From Streptococcus thalassemiae (GTDB lineage Bacteria > Bacillota > Bacilli > Lactobacillales > Streptococcaceae): DNA of 64,000 bases. This document shows positions 35,785 through 46,436 of the stretch, piece after piece (position 1 is the stretch's first letter; the number at the start of each line of letters is the position of its first letter). A program made the translations under genes and the position numbers. The stretch covers positions 350,001 through 414,000 of the forward strand of contig NZ_CAHJXN010000001.1 in assembly GCF_903645285.1 (NCBI RefSeq), given 5' to 3'. The notes beneath the pieces were generated by a model. The model saw nothing but the letters and a program-made list of their open reading frames with translations. It did no database searches and was not told the DNA's origin.

Positions 35785-36342
35785 CTATTTTTTAAAAAAT
35801 GGTAAACCTAAATCCGCTATCTTTTCAGCAGGTACCTTCATGCCATCCTTGATCCATTTTAGAAGGACAGAGACGATGGCTGAGCTCCAGAAGGAATGAA
35901 GATAAGAGCTGACACCTTTTGATTTTCCATGGTATTTTTCCAGAAATTCCTGCATGGCTTGGACAAAGATTTTTTCCAGATGGTAATCCAAGGCCAGTTG
36001 AATCACTCTGGCTTCCTTTCTTGCTTCTCGGAAAAGGTGAACCCAGACCAGATAAAGGTCTGTCTTTAAATCATAATAATGCAACTGTTCCATAATATTG
36101 TGGACAGTTCGTTTAAAGACACTTTCTAAAATCTCCTCTTTGGAATCATAATTGCGATAAAAGGCCGCACGCGAAACGCCTGCACGTTTGACCAATTCAG
36201 AAATACTAATCTTGGTCAGGTCCTTTTTTTCCAAGAGTTGCAAGAGGGCTGTTTCGATGGCTTCTCTAGTTAATAAATTGGATTCTTGGTTTGATTTTCT
36301 GAGATTTTCAAGAGACTTTTCAGAGATTCTACGTTCAGACAT
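35785..36342 (-). CDS. TetR-family transcriptional regulator
   Basis: A 185-residue regulator. The N-terminal helix-turn-helix spans about residues 23-70 (TREAIETALLQLLEKKDLTK, then SELVKRAGVSRAAFYRNY). The C-terminal ligand domain contains a WSSAIVSVLLKWIKDGMKVP helix, typical of the TetR C33/DhaS-like group. It is divergent from the DegV gene, and a 25-bp palindrome in the DegV leader is a candidate operator. Ligand unknown. Confidence 0.88.
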   Translation of the reverse strand: MSERRISEKSLENLRKSNQESNLLTREAIETALLQLLEKKDLTKISISELVKRAGVSRAAFYRNYDSKEEILESVFKRTVHNIMEQLHYYDLKTDLYLVWVHLFREARKEARVIQLALDYHLEKIFVQAMQEFLEKYHGKSKGVSSYLHSFWSSAIVSVLLKWIKDGMKVPAEKIADLGLPFFKK

Positions 36343-36428
36343 AACATTTTCTTTCTACTTGTCACAACAGACGGATGAGGCTTTTGTTTCAATGGCTTTC
36401 ATGATATAATTGTAAAAAAAGACAGAAC

Positions 36429-36453
36429 CTTTGTCAATGTATAACTGACAAAG
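36429..36453 (+). promoter_or_regulatory. Palindrome in the DegV leader, candidate TetR operator
   Basis: Perfect arms CTTTGTCA and TGACAAAG are separated by nine bases. A TATAAT -10 lies upstream at 36405-36410. The site is between the promoter and the start codon, where a repressor could block transcription. Binding is inferred. Confidence 0.5.
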
Positions 36454-36466
36454 ATGGAGAATTTCT

Positions 36467-38543
<2,077 letters not shown>

Positions 38544-38591
38544 ATCTAAATTATTCAATGGAACAATCAGCCCCAAAAGAAAGGAAGTCCT

Positions 38592-39113
38592 TTGGAACAT
38601 ATTATCTTGTTAAGGGGAGTTACTCCTAATGGAAAAAATGCTATCCCTAAAATGTCTTATCTAGTAGATATCTTGACAGAAGCTGGTTTTCAACAAGTTC
38701 GAACCTATATTCAAAGTGGGAATATCATTCTTGAAAGTGACTTAGATTTAGAAAAAATACAAGAACGTGTCCATACTCTAATAAATGAAAATATTGGTGC
38801 TGACTTAAAAATGGTAATCAAGAACAAAAGTGATTTTAAAAAAATTGTCCAAGAAAACCCGTTTGGAGAACACTATCTTTATGACCGTATACACGTGATT
38901 TTTTATCAAGAATCTATTCAAAGTCTCCCTTTAGAAAAATTGAAAATTGATTACGGTGAAGAAGAAATTTGTATCGGTAACCATTGTCTTTACCTCTATC
39001 TCCCTAGAACTGCAAAACAAAAGAAACTCCATACCAACTATCTTGAAAAACTTTTTAATGTAGATTTGACAATGCGAAAGCTAAATGTAGTAGAAAAATT
39101 ATTAAGCAAGTAA
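38592..39113 (+). CDS. DUF1697 family protein
   Basis: A 173-residue protein beginning at TTG: MEHIILLRGVTPNGKNAIPK, followed by QVRTYIQSGNIILES, the hallmark of DUF1697. Function unknown. A ribosome site AAAGGAAG is correctly spaced from the TTG, and no suitable ATG precedes the conserved N terminus. It lies 48 bases after the flavoprotein gene and is AT-richer than it. Confidence 0.85.
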   Translation: MEHIILLRGVTPNGKNAIPKMSYLVDILTEAGFQQVRTYIQSGNIILESDLDLEKIQERVHTLINENIGADLKMVIKNKSDFKKIVQENPFGEHYLYDRIHVIFYQESIQSLPLEKLKIDYGEEEICIGNHCLYLYLPRTAKQKKLHTNYLEKLFNVDLTMRKLNVVEKLLSK

Positions 39114-39128
39114 TGCTTGAATTTAGTA

Positions 39129-39157
39129 AAAATCGGAAGAATACTCCTCCGATTTTA
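39129..39157. terminator. Bidirectional terminator
   Basis: AAAATCGGA and TCCGATTTT pair between the convergent DUF1697 and MerR genes. Confidence 0.82.
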
Positions 39158-39895
39158 TTTTGTCTGAGTTTGGACATAGTGGGCAATCACATCTGATGTG
39201 TACTGGGCTGTTCCAGATCCAAATTTGTCAATGTTTTCCTTAAATTCTGGGTTGTAGACGTAGCCTTTACCGATATGACCGAATACTTCAACGGAGCAGT
39301 CAAATCCATAAGTACGAATAGCTTGCAAGAGTTTGGCAGCTTCTTCTTGGTTTTCTGTTGCTGTTACAGGCAGTCCAGCTTGAAGATTTTGTGACAAGGC
39401 TCGAAAAACTTGGTTGAAGGCAGCCGTAGCCTCGTCTTCGTGACCTTTTTGGCGCTCGAGCGCTTGGTCCATCACTTCTTGTCCATATTTCTCTACCGCC
39501 TCTTGGTGGTATTTTTGATGGTCTTGGTAGTTAAATCCAGCAAATTTCTCTTGAATGCTCATTTCTCTTTCTCCTTTATATTCTTGAATGGTTTTTTGCA
39601 AGGTTGAAATCAAAGTATCCAGATGTTCCCTTTCTCGAGTCAAATAGTCCAACTGCCTGGTCAAATGAGGCAATAAGTCTGATCTATCTTCCTTTAACAG
39701 CTCTGATATTTTTTCTAAAGAAAAGCCTAGATATTTGTAGTAAAGAATGACCTGAAGGCGTTCCAAATCCTCCTGACTGTAGGTTCGATAGCCGTTTCCC
39801 GACTTTAAAGGAACTAAGAGTCCTATCTTATCGTAGTGGTGCAGGGTCTTGACAGAGACCCCTGAAAGCTGGGCAGCTTCTTTTATATGGTACAT
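39155..39895 (-). CDS. MerR-family regulator with TipAS domain
   Basis: A 246-residue regulator. Residues 1-70 are a MerR DNA-binding domain (YHIKEAAQLSGVSVKTLHHY, GLLVPLKSGNGYRTYSQEDL). A coiled coil (about 75-110) follows, and residues 120-246 match the TipAS domain, which in other bacteria traps thiopeptide antibiotics. The SNF-type transporter gene is divergent, with about 235 bases between them. A drug-sensing role is inferred from the domain. Confidence 0.88.
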   Translation of the reverse strand: MYHIKEAAQLSGVSVKTLHHYDKIGLLVPLKSGNGYRTYSQEDLERLQVILYYKYLGFSLEKISELLKEDRSDLLPHLTRQLDYLTREREHLDTLISTLQKTIQEYKGEREMSIQEKFAGFNYQDHQKYHQEAVEKYGQEVMDQALERQKGHEDEATAAFNQVFRALSQNLQAGLPVTATENQEEAAKLLQAIRTYGFDCSVEVFGHIGKGYVYNPEFKENIDKFGSGTAQYTSDVIAHYVQTQTK

Positions 39896-39994
39896 GATTT
39901 CCTCCTTACATTGATAGTATAACCCCTCCCCTTAGGTCAGAGTCAAGCGATTTTGCGAAATTTTTTACTTTATCATAACATGAAAATGGTTTTC

Positions 39995-40023
39995 TTGACA
40001 GACCTTAGAAAACATGATAGGAT
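39995..40023 (+). promoter_or_regulatory. Promoter of the SNF-type transporter leader
   Basis: TTGACA (39995-40000) and TAGGAT (40018-40023) are 17 bases apart. Transcription from here gives a leader of about 100 nt before the ATG at 40130. Confidence 0.55.
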
Positions 40024-40100
40024 AGTCAAGTCTATCAATCAAAAGAAACGCTCACTTTGAGTACTGATGAGGCTAGTTGCCAAGGGCAGTAGCTTTTTCT
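40021..40100 (+). promoter_or_regulatory. Attenuator-like leader of the SNF-type transporter
   Basis: The leader has a short hairpin (GATAG/CTATC, 40021-40036), a CTCACTTTGAG stem-loop, a CUGAUGAGG stretch, then a terminator-like hairpin: GCTA-GTT-GCC with GGC-AG-TAGC (40072-40093) and a TTTTT run. An intrinsic terminator between promoter and start codon implies a regulated decision. I could not match it to a riboswitch class I know; a T-box, lysine or glycine class does not fit. Confidence 0.5.
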
Positions 40101-40129
40101 TTTGTAACACTAATTTTAGGAGTTTAACT

Positions 40130-41470
40130 ATGTCTGAAAAATCTCAATGGGGTTCTAAACTGGGCTTTATCCTAGCATCTGCTGGTTCAGCCATCGGACT
40201 TGGAGCCGTTTGGAAATTCCCTTACATGACTGCTGCTAACGGTGGAGGAGGCTTTTTACTGGTCTTTCTCGTTTCCACTATTTTAATCGGTTTCCCTCTT
40301 TTGCTAGCTGAATTTGCCCTCGGCCGAAGCGCTGGTGTCTCAGCTATCAAAACCTTTGGAAAACTAGGCAAGAATAGTAAGTACAACTTTATCGGTTGGA
40401 TTGGTGCCTTTGCCCTCTTTATCCTTCTCTCTTTCTATAGTGTTATTGGAGGATGGGTCTTCATTTATTTAGGTATCGCTATCGGTAAAGCTCTCCACCT
40501 AGGCATTACCAATGACTATGCTCAGCTCTTTACCGATATTATTTCCAATCCAGCCATTGCCCTAGGAGCTCAAGCTGCCTTTATCTTGTTGAATATCTTT
40601 ATTGTATCACGTGGGGTTCAAAAAGGGATTGAAAGAGCTTCGAAAGTCATGATGCCTCTGCTCTTTATCATCTTTGTCGTCATCATCGGTCGTTCTCTCA
40701 GTTTGCCAAATGCCATGGAAGGCGTTCTCTACTTCCTAAAACCAGAGTTCTCTAAGCTGACAAGTGCTGGTCTCCTCTATGCTCTGGGACAATCTTTCTT
40801 TGCCCTCTCACTAGGGGTTACAGCCATGCTGACCTATGCGTCCTACTTGGACAAGAAAACCAATCTAGTTCAATCAGGGATTTCTATCGTTGCCATGAAT
40901 ATCTCAGTATCCATCATGGCAGGTCTAGCCATTTTCCCAGCCATGTCAGCCTTCAATATCCAGTCTGAAGGGGGACCGAGCCTGCTCTTTATCGTCTTGC
41001 CTCAACTCTTTGACAAGATGCCTTTTGGAACCATTTTCTACATCCTCTTCCTCTTGCTCTTCCTCTTTGCGACGGTCACTTCTTCCGTTGTTATGCTGGA
41101 AATCAATGTGGGCAATATCACCAATCAGGACAACAGCAAGCGTGCTAAATGGAGTGTTATTTTAGGAATTTTGACCTTTGTCTTTGGAATTCCTTCAGCC
41201 CTATCTTACGGTGTTATGGCGGATGTTCACATCTTTGGGAAGACCTTCTTTGACGCTATGGACTTCTTGGTTTCCAATCTCCTCATGCCATTTGGAGCTC
41301 TCTGCCTTTCACTTTTTACAGGCTATATCTTTAAAAAGGCTCTTGCAATGGAGGAACTCCATCTCGATGAAACAGCATGGAAACAGGGACTGTTCCAAGT
41401 CTGGCTCTTCCTTCTTCGTTTCATCATTCCAATCATCATCATCGTGGTCTTCATCGCCCAATTTATGTAA
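40130..41470 (+). CDS. Neurotransmitter:sodium symporter (SNF) family transporter
   Basis: A 446-residue membrane protein with about 11-12 helices. The N-terminal signature GLGAVWKFPYMTAANGGGGF places it in the SNF/NSS family (LeuT-like), which takes up amino acids or related amines with sodium. The ATG at 40130 follows AGGAG. A longer frame back to 40067 runs through the leader hairpin and is rejected. Substrate is not evident; the family and leader hint at an amino acid. Confidence 0.9.
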   Translation: MSEKSQWGSKLGFILASAGSAIGLGAVWKFPYMTAANGGGGFLLVFLVSTILIGFPLLLAEFALGRSAGVSAIKTFGKLGKNSKYNFIGWIGAFALFILLSFYSVIGGWVFIYLGIAIGKALHLGITNDYAQLFTDIISNPAIALGAQAAFILLNIFIVSRGVQKGIERASKVMMPLLFIIFVVIIGRSLSLPNAMEGVLYFLKPEFSKLTSAGLLYALGQSFFALSLGVTAMLTYASYLDKKTNLVQSGISIVAMNISVSIMAGLAIFPAMSAFNIQSEGGPSLLFIVLPQLFDKMPFGTIFYILFLLLFLFATVTSSVVMLEINVGNITNQDNSKRAKWSVILGILTFVFGIPSALSYGVMADVHIFGKTFFDAMDFLVSNLLMPFGALCLSLFTGYIFKKALAMEELHLDETAWKQGLFQVWLFLLRFIIPIIIIVVFIAQFM

Positions 41471-41472
41471 TC

Positions 41473-41511
41473 AAAAAGGACTTGAGTAGTGAACTCAGGC
41501 CCTTTCTTTTT
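41473..41511. terminator. Bidirectional terminator between the SNF gene and manA
   Basis: AAAGG, TTGAGT and ACTCA, CCTTT pair around a short loop, with T runs on both strands. Confidence 0.75.
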
Positions 41512-42455
41512 TATGGATGGCTAACAATCAATTCCAAAGCTTGCCCTTCCAATGTCCAAGCTTCAACATCACTTGGTAGGATAAAGTGGCTGCCTTTTTG
41601 AATTGGATAATTTTTCCCGTCAACAGTTAGCTGACCTTGACCAACTAGGACACTCAATAAGCTGTAGTCAGCTGTCTTTTCGAAGTCAACTTTTCCAGTA
41701 ATTTCCCACTTGTAAACTGCAAAGAAATCATTGGATACAAGGAGAGTTGAGTATAAATCATCAGCTTTGACAGTTACAGGACGGCTATTTGCAGGCTCAC
41801 CAATGTTCAATACATCAATGGATTTTTCAAGGTGAAGTTCACGCAAGTTTCCCTTATCATCCTTACGGTCAAAGTCATAGACGCGATAGGTGGTGTCACT
41901 AGATTGTTGGGTTTCAAGAATCAAGATACCCGCACCGATAGCATGCATAGTGCCACTTGGTACATAGAAGAAATCTCCAGCTTTAACTGGTACTTTTGTC
42001 AGCAAGGCATCCCAGTTCTTGTCCTCAATTTGCTGACGAAGTTCATCTTTTGACTTGGCATTGTGACCGTAGATAATCTCTGAACCTTCATCCGCAGCGA
42101 TGATGTACCAGCATTCTGTTTTTCCAAGTTCGCCTTCATGCTCTAGTCCATAAGCATCGTCTGGGTGAACTTGGACGCTGAGCCAGTCGTTGGCATCGAG
42201 GATTTTGGTCAAAAGCGGAAATACAGGTTCTGGACGATTGCCAAACAATTCACGGTGTTCTGCATACAAAGTTGCTAGGTCTGTTCCCTCAAAACGACCA
42301 TTGGCAACTTTAGAGACACCATTTGGATGGGCTGAGATGGCCCAATATTCTCCGATTTTTTCACTTGGGATGTCGTATCCAAACTCATCACGTAGCTTGG
42401 TTCCACCCCAGATTTTTTCTTGCATAACTGATTGTAAAAATAATGGTTCTGACAT
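41511..42455 (-). CDS. manA: Mannose-6-phosphate isomerase, class I
   Basis: A 314-residue cupin-type zinc isomerase that interconverts mannose-6-phosphate and fructose-6-phosphate. Motifs: QEKIWGGTKLRDEFGYDIP, zinc ligands in SVQVHPDDAYG, and FYVPSGTMHAIGAGILILE. The start is the ATG at 42455 after GGAGATCAAG; the open frame further upstream adds a nonfamily sequence that crosses a terminator hairpin. Confidence 0.94.
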   Translation of the reverse strand: MSEPLFLQSVMQEKIWGGTKLRDEFGYDIPSEKIGEYWAISAHPNGVSKVANGRFEGTDLATLYAEHRELFGNRPEPVFPLLTKILDANDWLSVQVHPDDAYGLEHEGELGKTECWYIIAADEGSEIIYGHNAKSKDELRQQIEDKNWDALLTKVPVKAGDFFYVPSGTMHAIGAGILILETQQSSDTTYRVYDFDRKDDKGNLRELHLEKSIDVLNIGEPANSRPVTVKADDLYSTLLVSNDFFAVYKWEITGKVDFEKTADYSLLSVLVGQGQLTVDGKNYPIQKGSHFILPSDVEAWTLEGQALELIVSHP

Positions 42456-42492
42456 CTTGATCTCCTGTCTGATTTTTCTTCCTTCATTATAG

Positions 42493-42522
42493 CAAAAAAA
42501 GAGTTCCATTTGAACTCTTTTT
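42493..42522. terminator. Terminator-like hairpin upstream of manA
   Basis: AAAAAGAGTTC and GAACTCTTTTT pair around five bases. It sits about 40 bases upstream of manA; the open 42528-42688 stretch before it holds no gene that I can see. Confidence 0.7.
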
Positions 42523-42688
42523 AACATCTTATAAAGTAGGGAGAAGATTTTATAAAAATAGTAACGATATACTTTTTTCTTTGATAGAGACGAACATAAA
42601 AGACTCTCGTAAAGCTAGCTGTAACTGGACTTGTTCCCTCAACTCTCATTCAAAAATTACTTTAATGAAGCATCTATTTTCATAAAAG

Positions 42689-42715
42689 AAAAAGACTGAA
42701 AGCAGTCTCCTTTTT
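42689..42715 (-). terminator. Terminator of the SemiSWEET gene
   Basis: AAAGACTG and CAGTCTCCTTTTT (one bulge) pair around a short loop beside the stop codon. Confidence 0.7.
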
Positions 42716-42974
42716 AAATCAAAGCTGTGATAGCCGTTACTAAACCAAAAACGATACCTGGTGCATTAGCAGCTGCAAGTGGAATATCTCTTTCCTTCTT
42801 GAAAAGACCATAGTAAACCCAGAGACTACAGTTGATAGCTGCGACTAGGGGTTGAATGAAGTTGCCTTTTTGACCGGCAAGATTATTCATGATTTGTGGG
42901 AAATATGACACATACATCATAACAGACATAAATGTCGCTGCCCAGCCCAACACTTTCATTTGTTTTTCAGACAT
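42714..42974 (-). CDS. SemiSWEET family sugar transporter
   Basis: An 86-residue protein with three membrane helices and the PQ motif in MMYVSYFPQIMNNLAG, the hallmark of SemiSWEET sugar carriers that work as dimers. NCSLWVYYGLFKKERD matches the third-helix region. The start is the ATG at 42974, eight bases after AGAGG. The exact sugar is unknown. It lies next to manA but is a separate transcript. Confidence 0.88.
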   Translation of the reverse strand: MSEKQMKVLGWAATFMSVMMYVSYFPQIMNNLAGQKGNFIQPLVAAINCSLWVYYGLFKKERDIPLAAANAPGIVFGLVTAITALI

Positions 42975-43090
42975 TTTCAAAACCTCTTTTATTCTTTTAT
43001 ACTTTCTATTTTATAATTTAATACAAAAATAAGCAAGACTTTAAGAGTTTTATTATAAAAATGTAAACTATCACAGTCTTGTAATAAGAA

Positions 43091-43114
43091 ACAGACCGGA
43101 TTGCTCCGATCTGT
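43091..43114 (-). terminator. Terminator of the bacteriocin transport operon
   Basis: GACCGGATTGCTCCGATC forms a stem-loop (43094-43111). The same 18-base core occurs at 46468-46485 and 46922-46939. Confidence 0.75.
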
Positions 43115-43306
43115 TCAGTCTTTTTCTTCACGTACATAATTCCAAATCGCAATAGCTAAAGATAACAAACTTAGTAAGCAAATCATCTGTATAATTAGCT
43201 TTGTAGGTTGACGCAGTAAACCAAACTGAGTCAGTATTACAAAGAGAGAAGAACCAAAAATCATTACTTGGAAAAAAATTGTTGTTAAACTAAATTTTGT
43301 TTTCAT
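43115..43306 (-). CDS. Small membrane protein of the bacteriocin locus
   Basis: A 63-residue protein with two hydrophobic helices (about residues 8-28 and 34-54). It overlaps the ATPase gene by four bases and ends the operon. Its place at the end of a lactococcin-972-type locus suggests an accessory or immunity role, but I recognise no family. Confidence 0.7.
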   Translation of the reverse strand: MKTKFSLTTIFFQVMIFGSSLFVILTQFGLLRQPTKLIIQMICLLSLLSLAIAIWNYVREEKD

Positions 43307-43938
43307 ATCTTTTCCTTTCTAATTTCTACAACCTGATCCATTCGTTCATATACACTACTATCATGAGTTGCAATAATAATCGTACGTTTTTCATTTCGTA
43401 ATCCAAGAATAAGGTCAATAATTTCACGACTATTCCTACTATCTAAAGATGCTGTTGGTTCATCTGCTAAGATTATTGGGGAATCTTTCAACATTATTTT
43501 AGCAATTGCGACACGCTGTGCTTCACCACCTGAAAGAGTAAAAATCTTACGTTTTAAATCTAATTGTAAATGAACATGCTTCAAGGCTTCTCTCATAAGA
43601 GCTTCTTGTTCTTTTTTGCTTTCTTTTCTCCCAATAAATGCAAGTTCTAAATTATCTTTAATACTCTTATTTTCAATTAAACCATAATTTTGAAATAAGT
43701 AGCTTACATAATCCTTAAAATAGATTTTTTCCTTAATTTGTTTTAAGTCCTTACCATCAACTTCTACTGAGCCACTTTGGACAGTTTCTAATTTACCTAT
43801 AATATTTAAAAGAGTTGTTTTGCCTGCTCCAGACTCACCTATCAAAGCATAGGTCTGACCTTCATGAAATTGATAATTAAAGTCTTTAAAAATAACATAA
43901 TCATCAAATTGTTTACAAATATCTTTCAATTCAATCAT
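43303..43938 (-). CDS. ABC transporter ATPase of the lactococcin-972-type bacteriocin locus
   Basis: A 211-residue ATPase with Walker A GESGAGKTT, signature LSGGEAQR, Walker B IILADEPTASLD and the His switch ATHDSS. It belongs to the MacB/LolD-like group usually found with bacteriocin-associated permeases. It lies one base after the permease gene. The pair is thought to give immunity or export for lactococcin-972-like peptides. Confidence 0.9.
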   Translation of the reverse strand: MIELKDICKQFDDYVIFKDFNYQFHEGQTYALIGESGAGKTTLLNIIGKLETVQSGSVEVDGKDLKQIKEKIYFKDYVSYLFQNYGLIENKSIKDNLELAFIGRKESKKEQEALMREALKHVHLQLDLKRKIFTLSGGEAQRVAIAKIMLKDSPIILADEPTASLDSRNSREIIDLILGLRNEKRTIIIATHDSSVYERMDQVVEIRKEKI

Positions 43939-43939
43939 A

Positions 43940-45937
43940 CTAACCTCCTTTTAGATATAAAATATTAGCCTTTTTATCTTGTCTCAGTTGAAGAAGAAAA
44001 ATTCCTGTAAATAATAGCAATGAGAGCAAAGGAATAGAAATCACAAACAAATTAAAGCCTAATATTACCGACAATAAAGTGCAAAAAATATAGCTACTAG
44101 ATAAAATCGAAAAATAAACATGATGAATTTCAAAAAGTGACTTCCCTGCTAATCTCTCAATGAAATAAGTTTTGCGCCCTTGATAGAGGTAAAGAGTGTT
44201 CAGTAATACCATCAATAAAATGGAACTCACAAAACTAATCATCATCGCAAAAAATAATATAAATCTATCTGTCTCTACTTTTTGAATTCTATTTTCAAAT
44301 GAATACATGCCATTTGAAAAACTACCAATACTAGCTGTTAACTTGTATTTAGAAATCAATTCTTTCACTACCTCGGGTTTATCAAAAATATAATGTGCCA
44401 AAGAAAATTGGCGAATTGTTCTATTTTCATAAGCAGAACCAAACACAGTAATAATTGGTTCATGAACAAAAGCATTTTGATTCACTAAGTAATTAGCCGA
44501 AGTAAAGATTGGGTAAACAAATAGATTTTCACCGCCTTGATAAGTGGCTATCTCAATTTTCTCATTAGGATCTTTCTTTTTTACAGGAGCATCGTCTGGA
44601 GCAAAGCCTTTTTGTTCATATCGCAACCAAGCCTTGTGTAATTCTGAAAAGTTTGATTCTTGATTCTTTGGTATTAAAACGAGACGATCAAAATCTCCCA
44701 TCTGTTCAAAGAATGCTTGAGCTTCCATACTCAACTGAATGCCACTTGTTTCAATAAAACGTCGATTCACACGAATTTCATTTGATACCATATCTGGGGT
44801 AGGATAATAAGAATTAGCTGAAGAACTCTTTTGAAAAGCAATTCTATCTAAATTTGTATCTATATAAAGGAAATTTGTTTTTTGACTAAGTTCTGAATAA
44901 AAAGCTACTTCTGCTTCTCTGTCTTTATTTGACTCTCCAGTATATAATTCATTAGTAGCAAAATAATTAGAATGCTTACTCCATTCGTCTCGTCCTACTT
45001 GTAATGTTGACAATTGTTGATTTAAGTTAACAACACCATAAACGCTATACATCACGATTAAAAGAGATAGTAACTGCGTCAAAATAACCAAAATGAACAC
45101 AAGATGCAAAGGTGCCTTACCTTTTATGGATAGATTAAGAGCTTGCTTTTGTAAAATATGGTAAAAAATATTTGATAAAAAGAAATTTAAAAAAAGTAAA
45201 AGAAATAACCAAGAAAGCAAAGGATAAAATACTAGACTTAAGGACAAAATGTTTACAGTTCTAGTAGAGAATAAGAATAAAACTGTCGCTAAATAAACTA
45301 TACTTGCTATCAATATTAAGAAAATACTATCTTTGCTAATATTTCTTAAAGCAATTTGATATTTTCCTCTACCTGACAATCGTTCTATACTTACAGAACG
45401 CAGTTTGGCTATGTAGTCAGCTAGTGTCAGAGTCCCAAAAGCAATTATCAAAACCAATGTAAAAGTAATCGATTGAGGATAAGTCAAAAATACCTTTAAC
45501 AAAGTCAAACCAGAACTTGATTGTTCAACAATTGCTTGATGTCCTTTTTGGTTTAAAGTTTGTGCTAGTTCCTGTGCACTTAAGTTTCCTCTTACAATCA
45601 AATATAAGGTGTCATCAGATGCATTTTGGATTAGGTTTTGATCTTGTTGTAATGGTAAATCTACAGGTAGTTCACCTCCAATTGGTATATAGGTATTTTC
45701 TGTCTTTCCCCTAACATTATCCTTTACAGAAACAATTCTCCGAGCTAAAACACTCTGTTTATCTTTTGCAATCTCTTCTAAATCCTTCTTAATGGTAGTA
45801 GTAGATTTCTCTACAGAAATCATCTTACTGTATCCACCCAACATTTCACTTTTATATTGGCTAATAAAGAAAAGGCTAACAAAAGCAATTAAAACAAAGG
45901 AAAAAGTTGCAAGGCTTCGTTTTAGTATGTTATACAT
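43940..45937 (-). CDS. Bacteriocin-associated integral membrane protein
   Basis: A 665-residue FtsX-like permease with a first helix at about 10-30, a cluster of four helices between about 150 and 320, a large extracellular domain (about 325-560), and three helices at the C terminus. This layout fits the bacteriocin-associated membrane protein family found with lactococcin-972 homologues. It is downstream of the bacteriocin gene with a hairpin between, and directly upstream of the ATPase gene. Confidence 0.88.
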   Translation of the reverse strand: MYNILKRSLATFSFVLIAFVSLFFISQYKSEMLGGYSKMISVEKSTTTIKKDLEEIAKDKQSVLARRIVSVKDNVRGKTENTYIPIGGELPVDLPLQQDQNLIQNASDDTLYLIVRGNLSAQELAQTLNQKGHQAIVEQSSSGLTLLKVFLTYPQSITFTLVLIIAFGTLTLADYIAKLRSVSIERLSGRGKYQIALRNISKDSIFLILIASIVYLATVLFLFSTRTVNILSLSLVFYPLLSWLFLLLFLNFFLSNIFYHILQKQALNLSIKGKAPLHLVFILVILTQLLSLLIVMYSVYGVVNLNQQLSTLQVGRDEWSKHSNYFATNELYTGESNKDREAEVAFYSELSQKTNFLYIDTNLDRIAFQKSSSANSYYPTPDMVSNEIRVNRRFIETSGIQLSMEAQAFFEQMGDFDRLVLIPKNQESNFSELHKAWLRYEQKGFAPDDAPVKKKDPNEKIEIATYQGGENLFVYPIFTSANYLVNQNAFVHEPIITVFGSAYENRTIRQFSLAHYIFDKPEVVKELISKYKLTASIGSFSNGMYSFENRIQKVETDRFILFFAMMISFVSSILLMVLLNTLYLYQGRKTYFIERLAGKSLFEIHHVYFSILSSSYIFCTLLSVILGFNLFVISIPLLSLLLFTGIFLLQLRQDKKANILYLKGG

Positions 45938-45956
45938 AGACTACTCCTTTCATTAG

Positions 45957-45982
45957 CAAAAAAGGAGGAGAAGCCTCCTCCC
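45957..45982 (-). terminator. Hairpin between the bacteriocin gene and its permease
   Basis: GGAGGAG and CTCCTCC pair with a four-base loop, followed by TTTTTT on the minus strand. It would limit transcription into the permease genes, a usual arrangement when the peptide is needed in excess. Confidence 0.75.
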
Positions 45983-45997
45983 TGTCTGTATTAAGAG

Positions 45998-46300
45998 TTA
46001 ATAGCCTCCATTTGAGCTATAATAAAAAGTAGCAGGATCCCAAACATCCCAAATCCAAGCTTTTGACCAAACTCCAGATTCAGCATTAGCTGTATTAGTA
46101 TCTCCATTATTTCTATTTTTTACTCTAGAACCATGATAATTATATGAATGATAATAATCTGAATACGCGTTAATACCAGTAGTATAACCATAGGACCATG
46201 TGCCGCCCTCTACATCAACAGTCTATGCTATACTAACAGTAGCTGTTACTGCTGAAAGTGCCAACGCACTAACTAATAAAACGTTTTTTAATTTTCTCAT
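45998..46300 (-). pseudogene. Lactococcin-972-like bacteriocin gene with in-frame amber stop
   Basis: A 100-codon frame starts at the ATG at 46300, after GGAGGAAAATCCT. Residues 1-25 are a clear signal peptide (MRKLKNVLLVSALALSAV, ending VSIA). Codon 26 is TAG (46223-46225). The rest reads TVDVEGGTWSYGY, then ESGVWSKAWIWDVWDPATFYY, matching lactococcin 972 and its relatives (EGGTW start, GVWxKA, FYY end). The only defect is the TAG, which falls exactly at the expected cleavage site and could arise from a CAG. Without suppression no mature peptide is made. Confidence 0.85.
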
Positions 46301-46322
46301 AGGATTTTCCTCCTTCCCCAGG

Positions 46323-46393
46323 ATTAGCAAAGTAAAACTTTTTCTAAAAAGCAACTCTTCCTCCCTTCTTTATTATTAAAAAGCTTTACTTCT
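46323..46393 (-). repeat. Long inverted repeat in the bacteriocin leader
   Basis: In the leader, AAGTAAAGCTTTTT and AAAAAGTTTTACTT pair with a bulge around a purine-rich loop, before the ribosome site. It could form a stable 5' structure. Function is unknown. Confidence 0.45.
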
Positions 46394-46407
46394 CCTATTT
46401 CATCATT

Positions 46408-46436
46408 ATTATATCATGCTAGGAAAGCGTTGTCAA
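46408..46436 (-). promoter_or_regulatory. Strong promoter of the bacteriocin locus
   Basis: Perfect TTGACA (46431-46436) and TATAAT (46408-46413) on the minus strand, 17 bases apart, preceding the bacteriocin gene. Intact consensus suggests the locus is still well transcribed. Confidence 0.8.

Noticed and set aside
40048..40080. Possible hammerhead ribozyme (CUGAUGAG near GAAAC)
   Set aside because: Only one hairpin lies between the two core pieces and there is no matching third stem or cleavage triplet, so the three-way fold cannot form.
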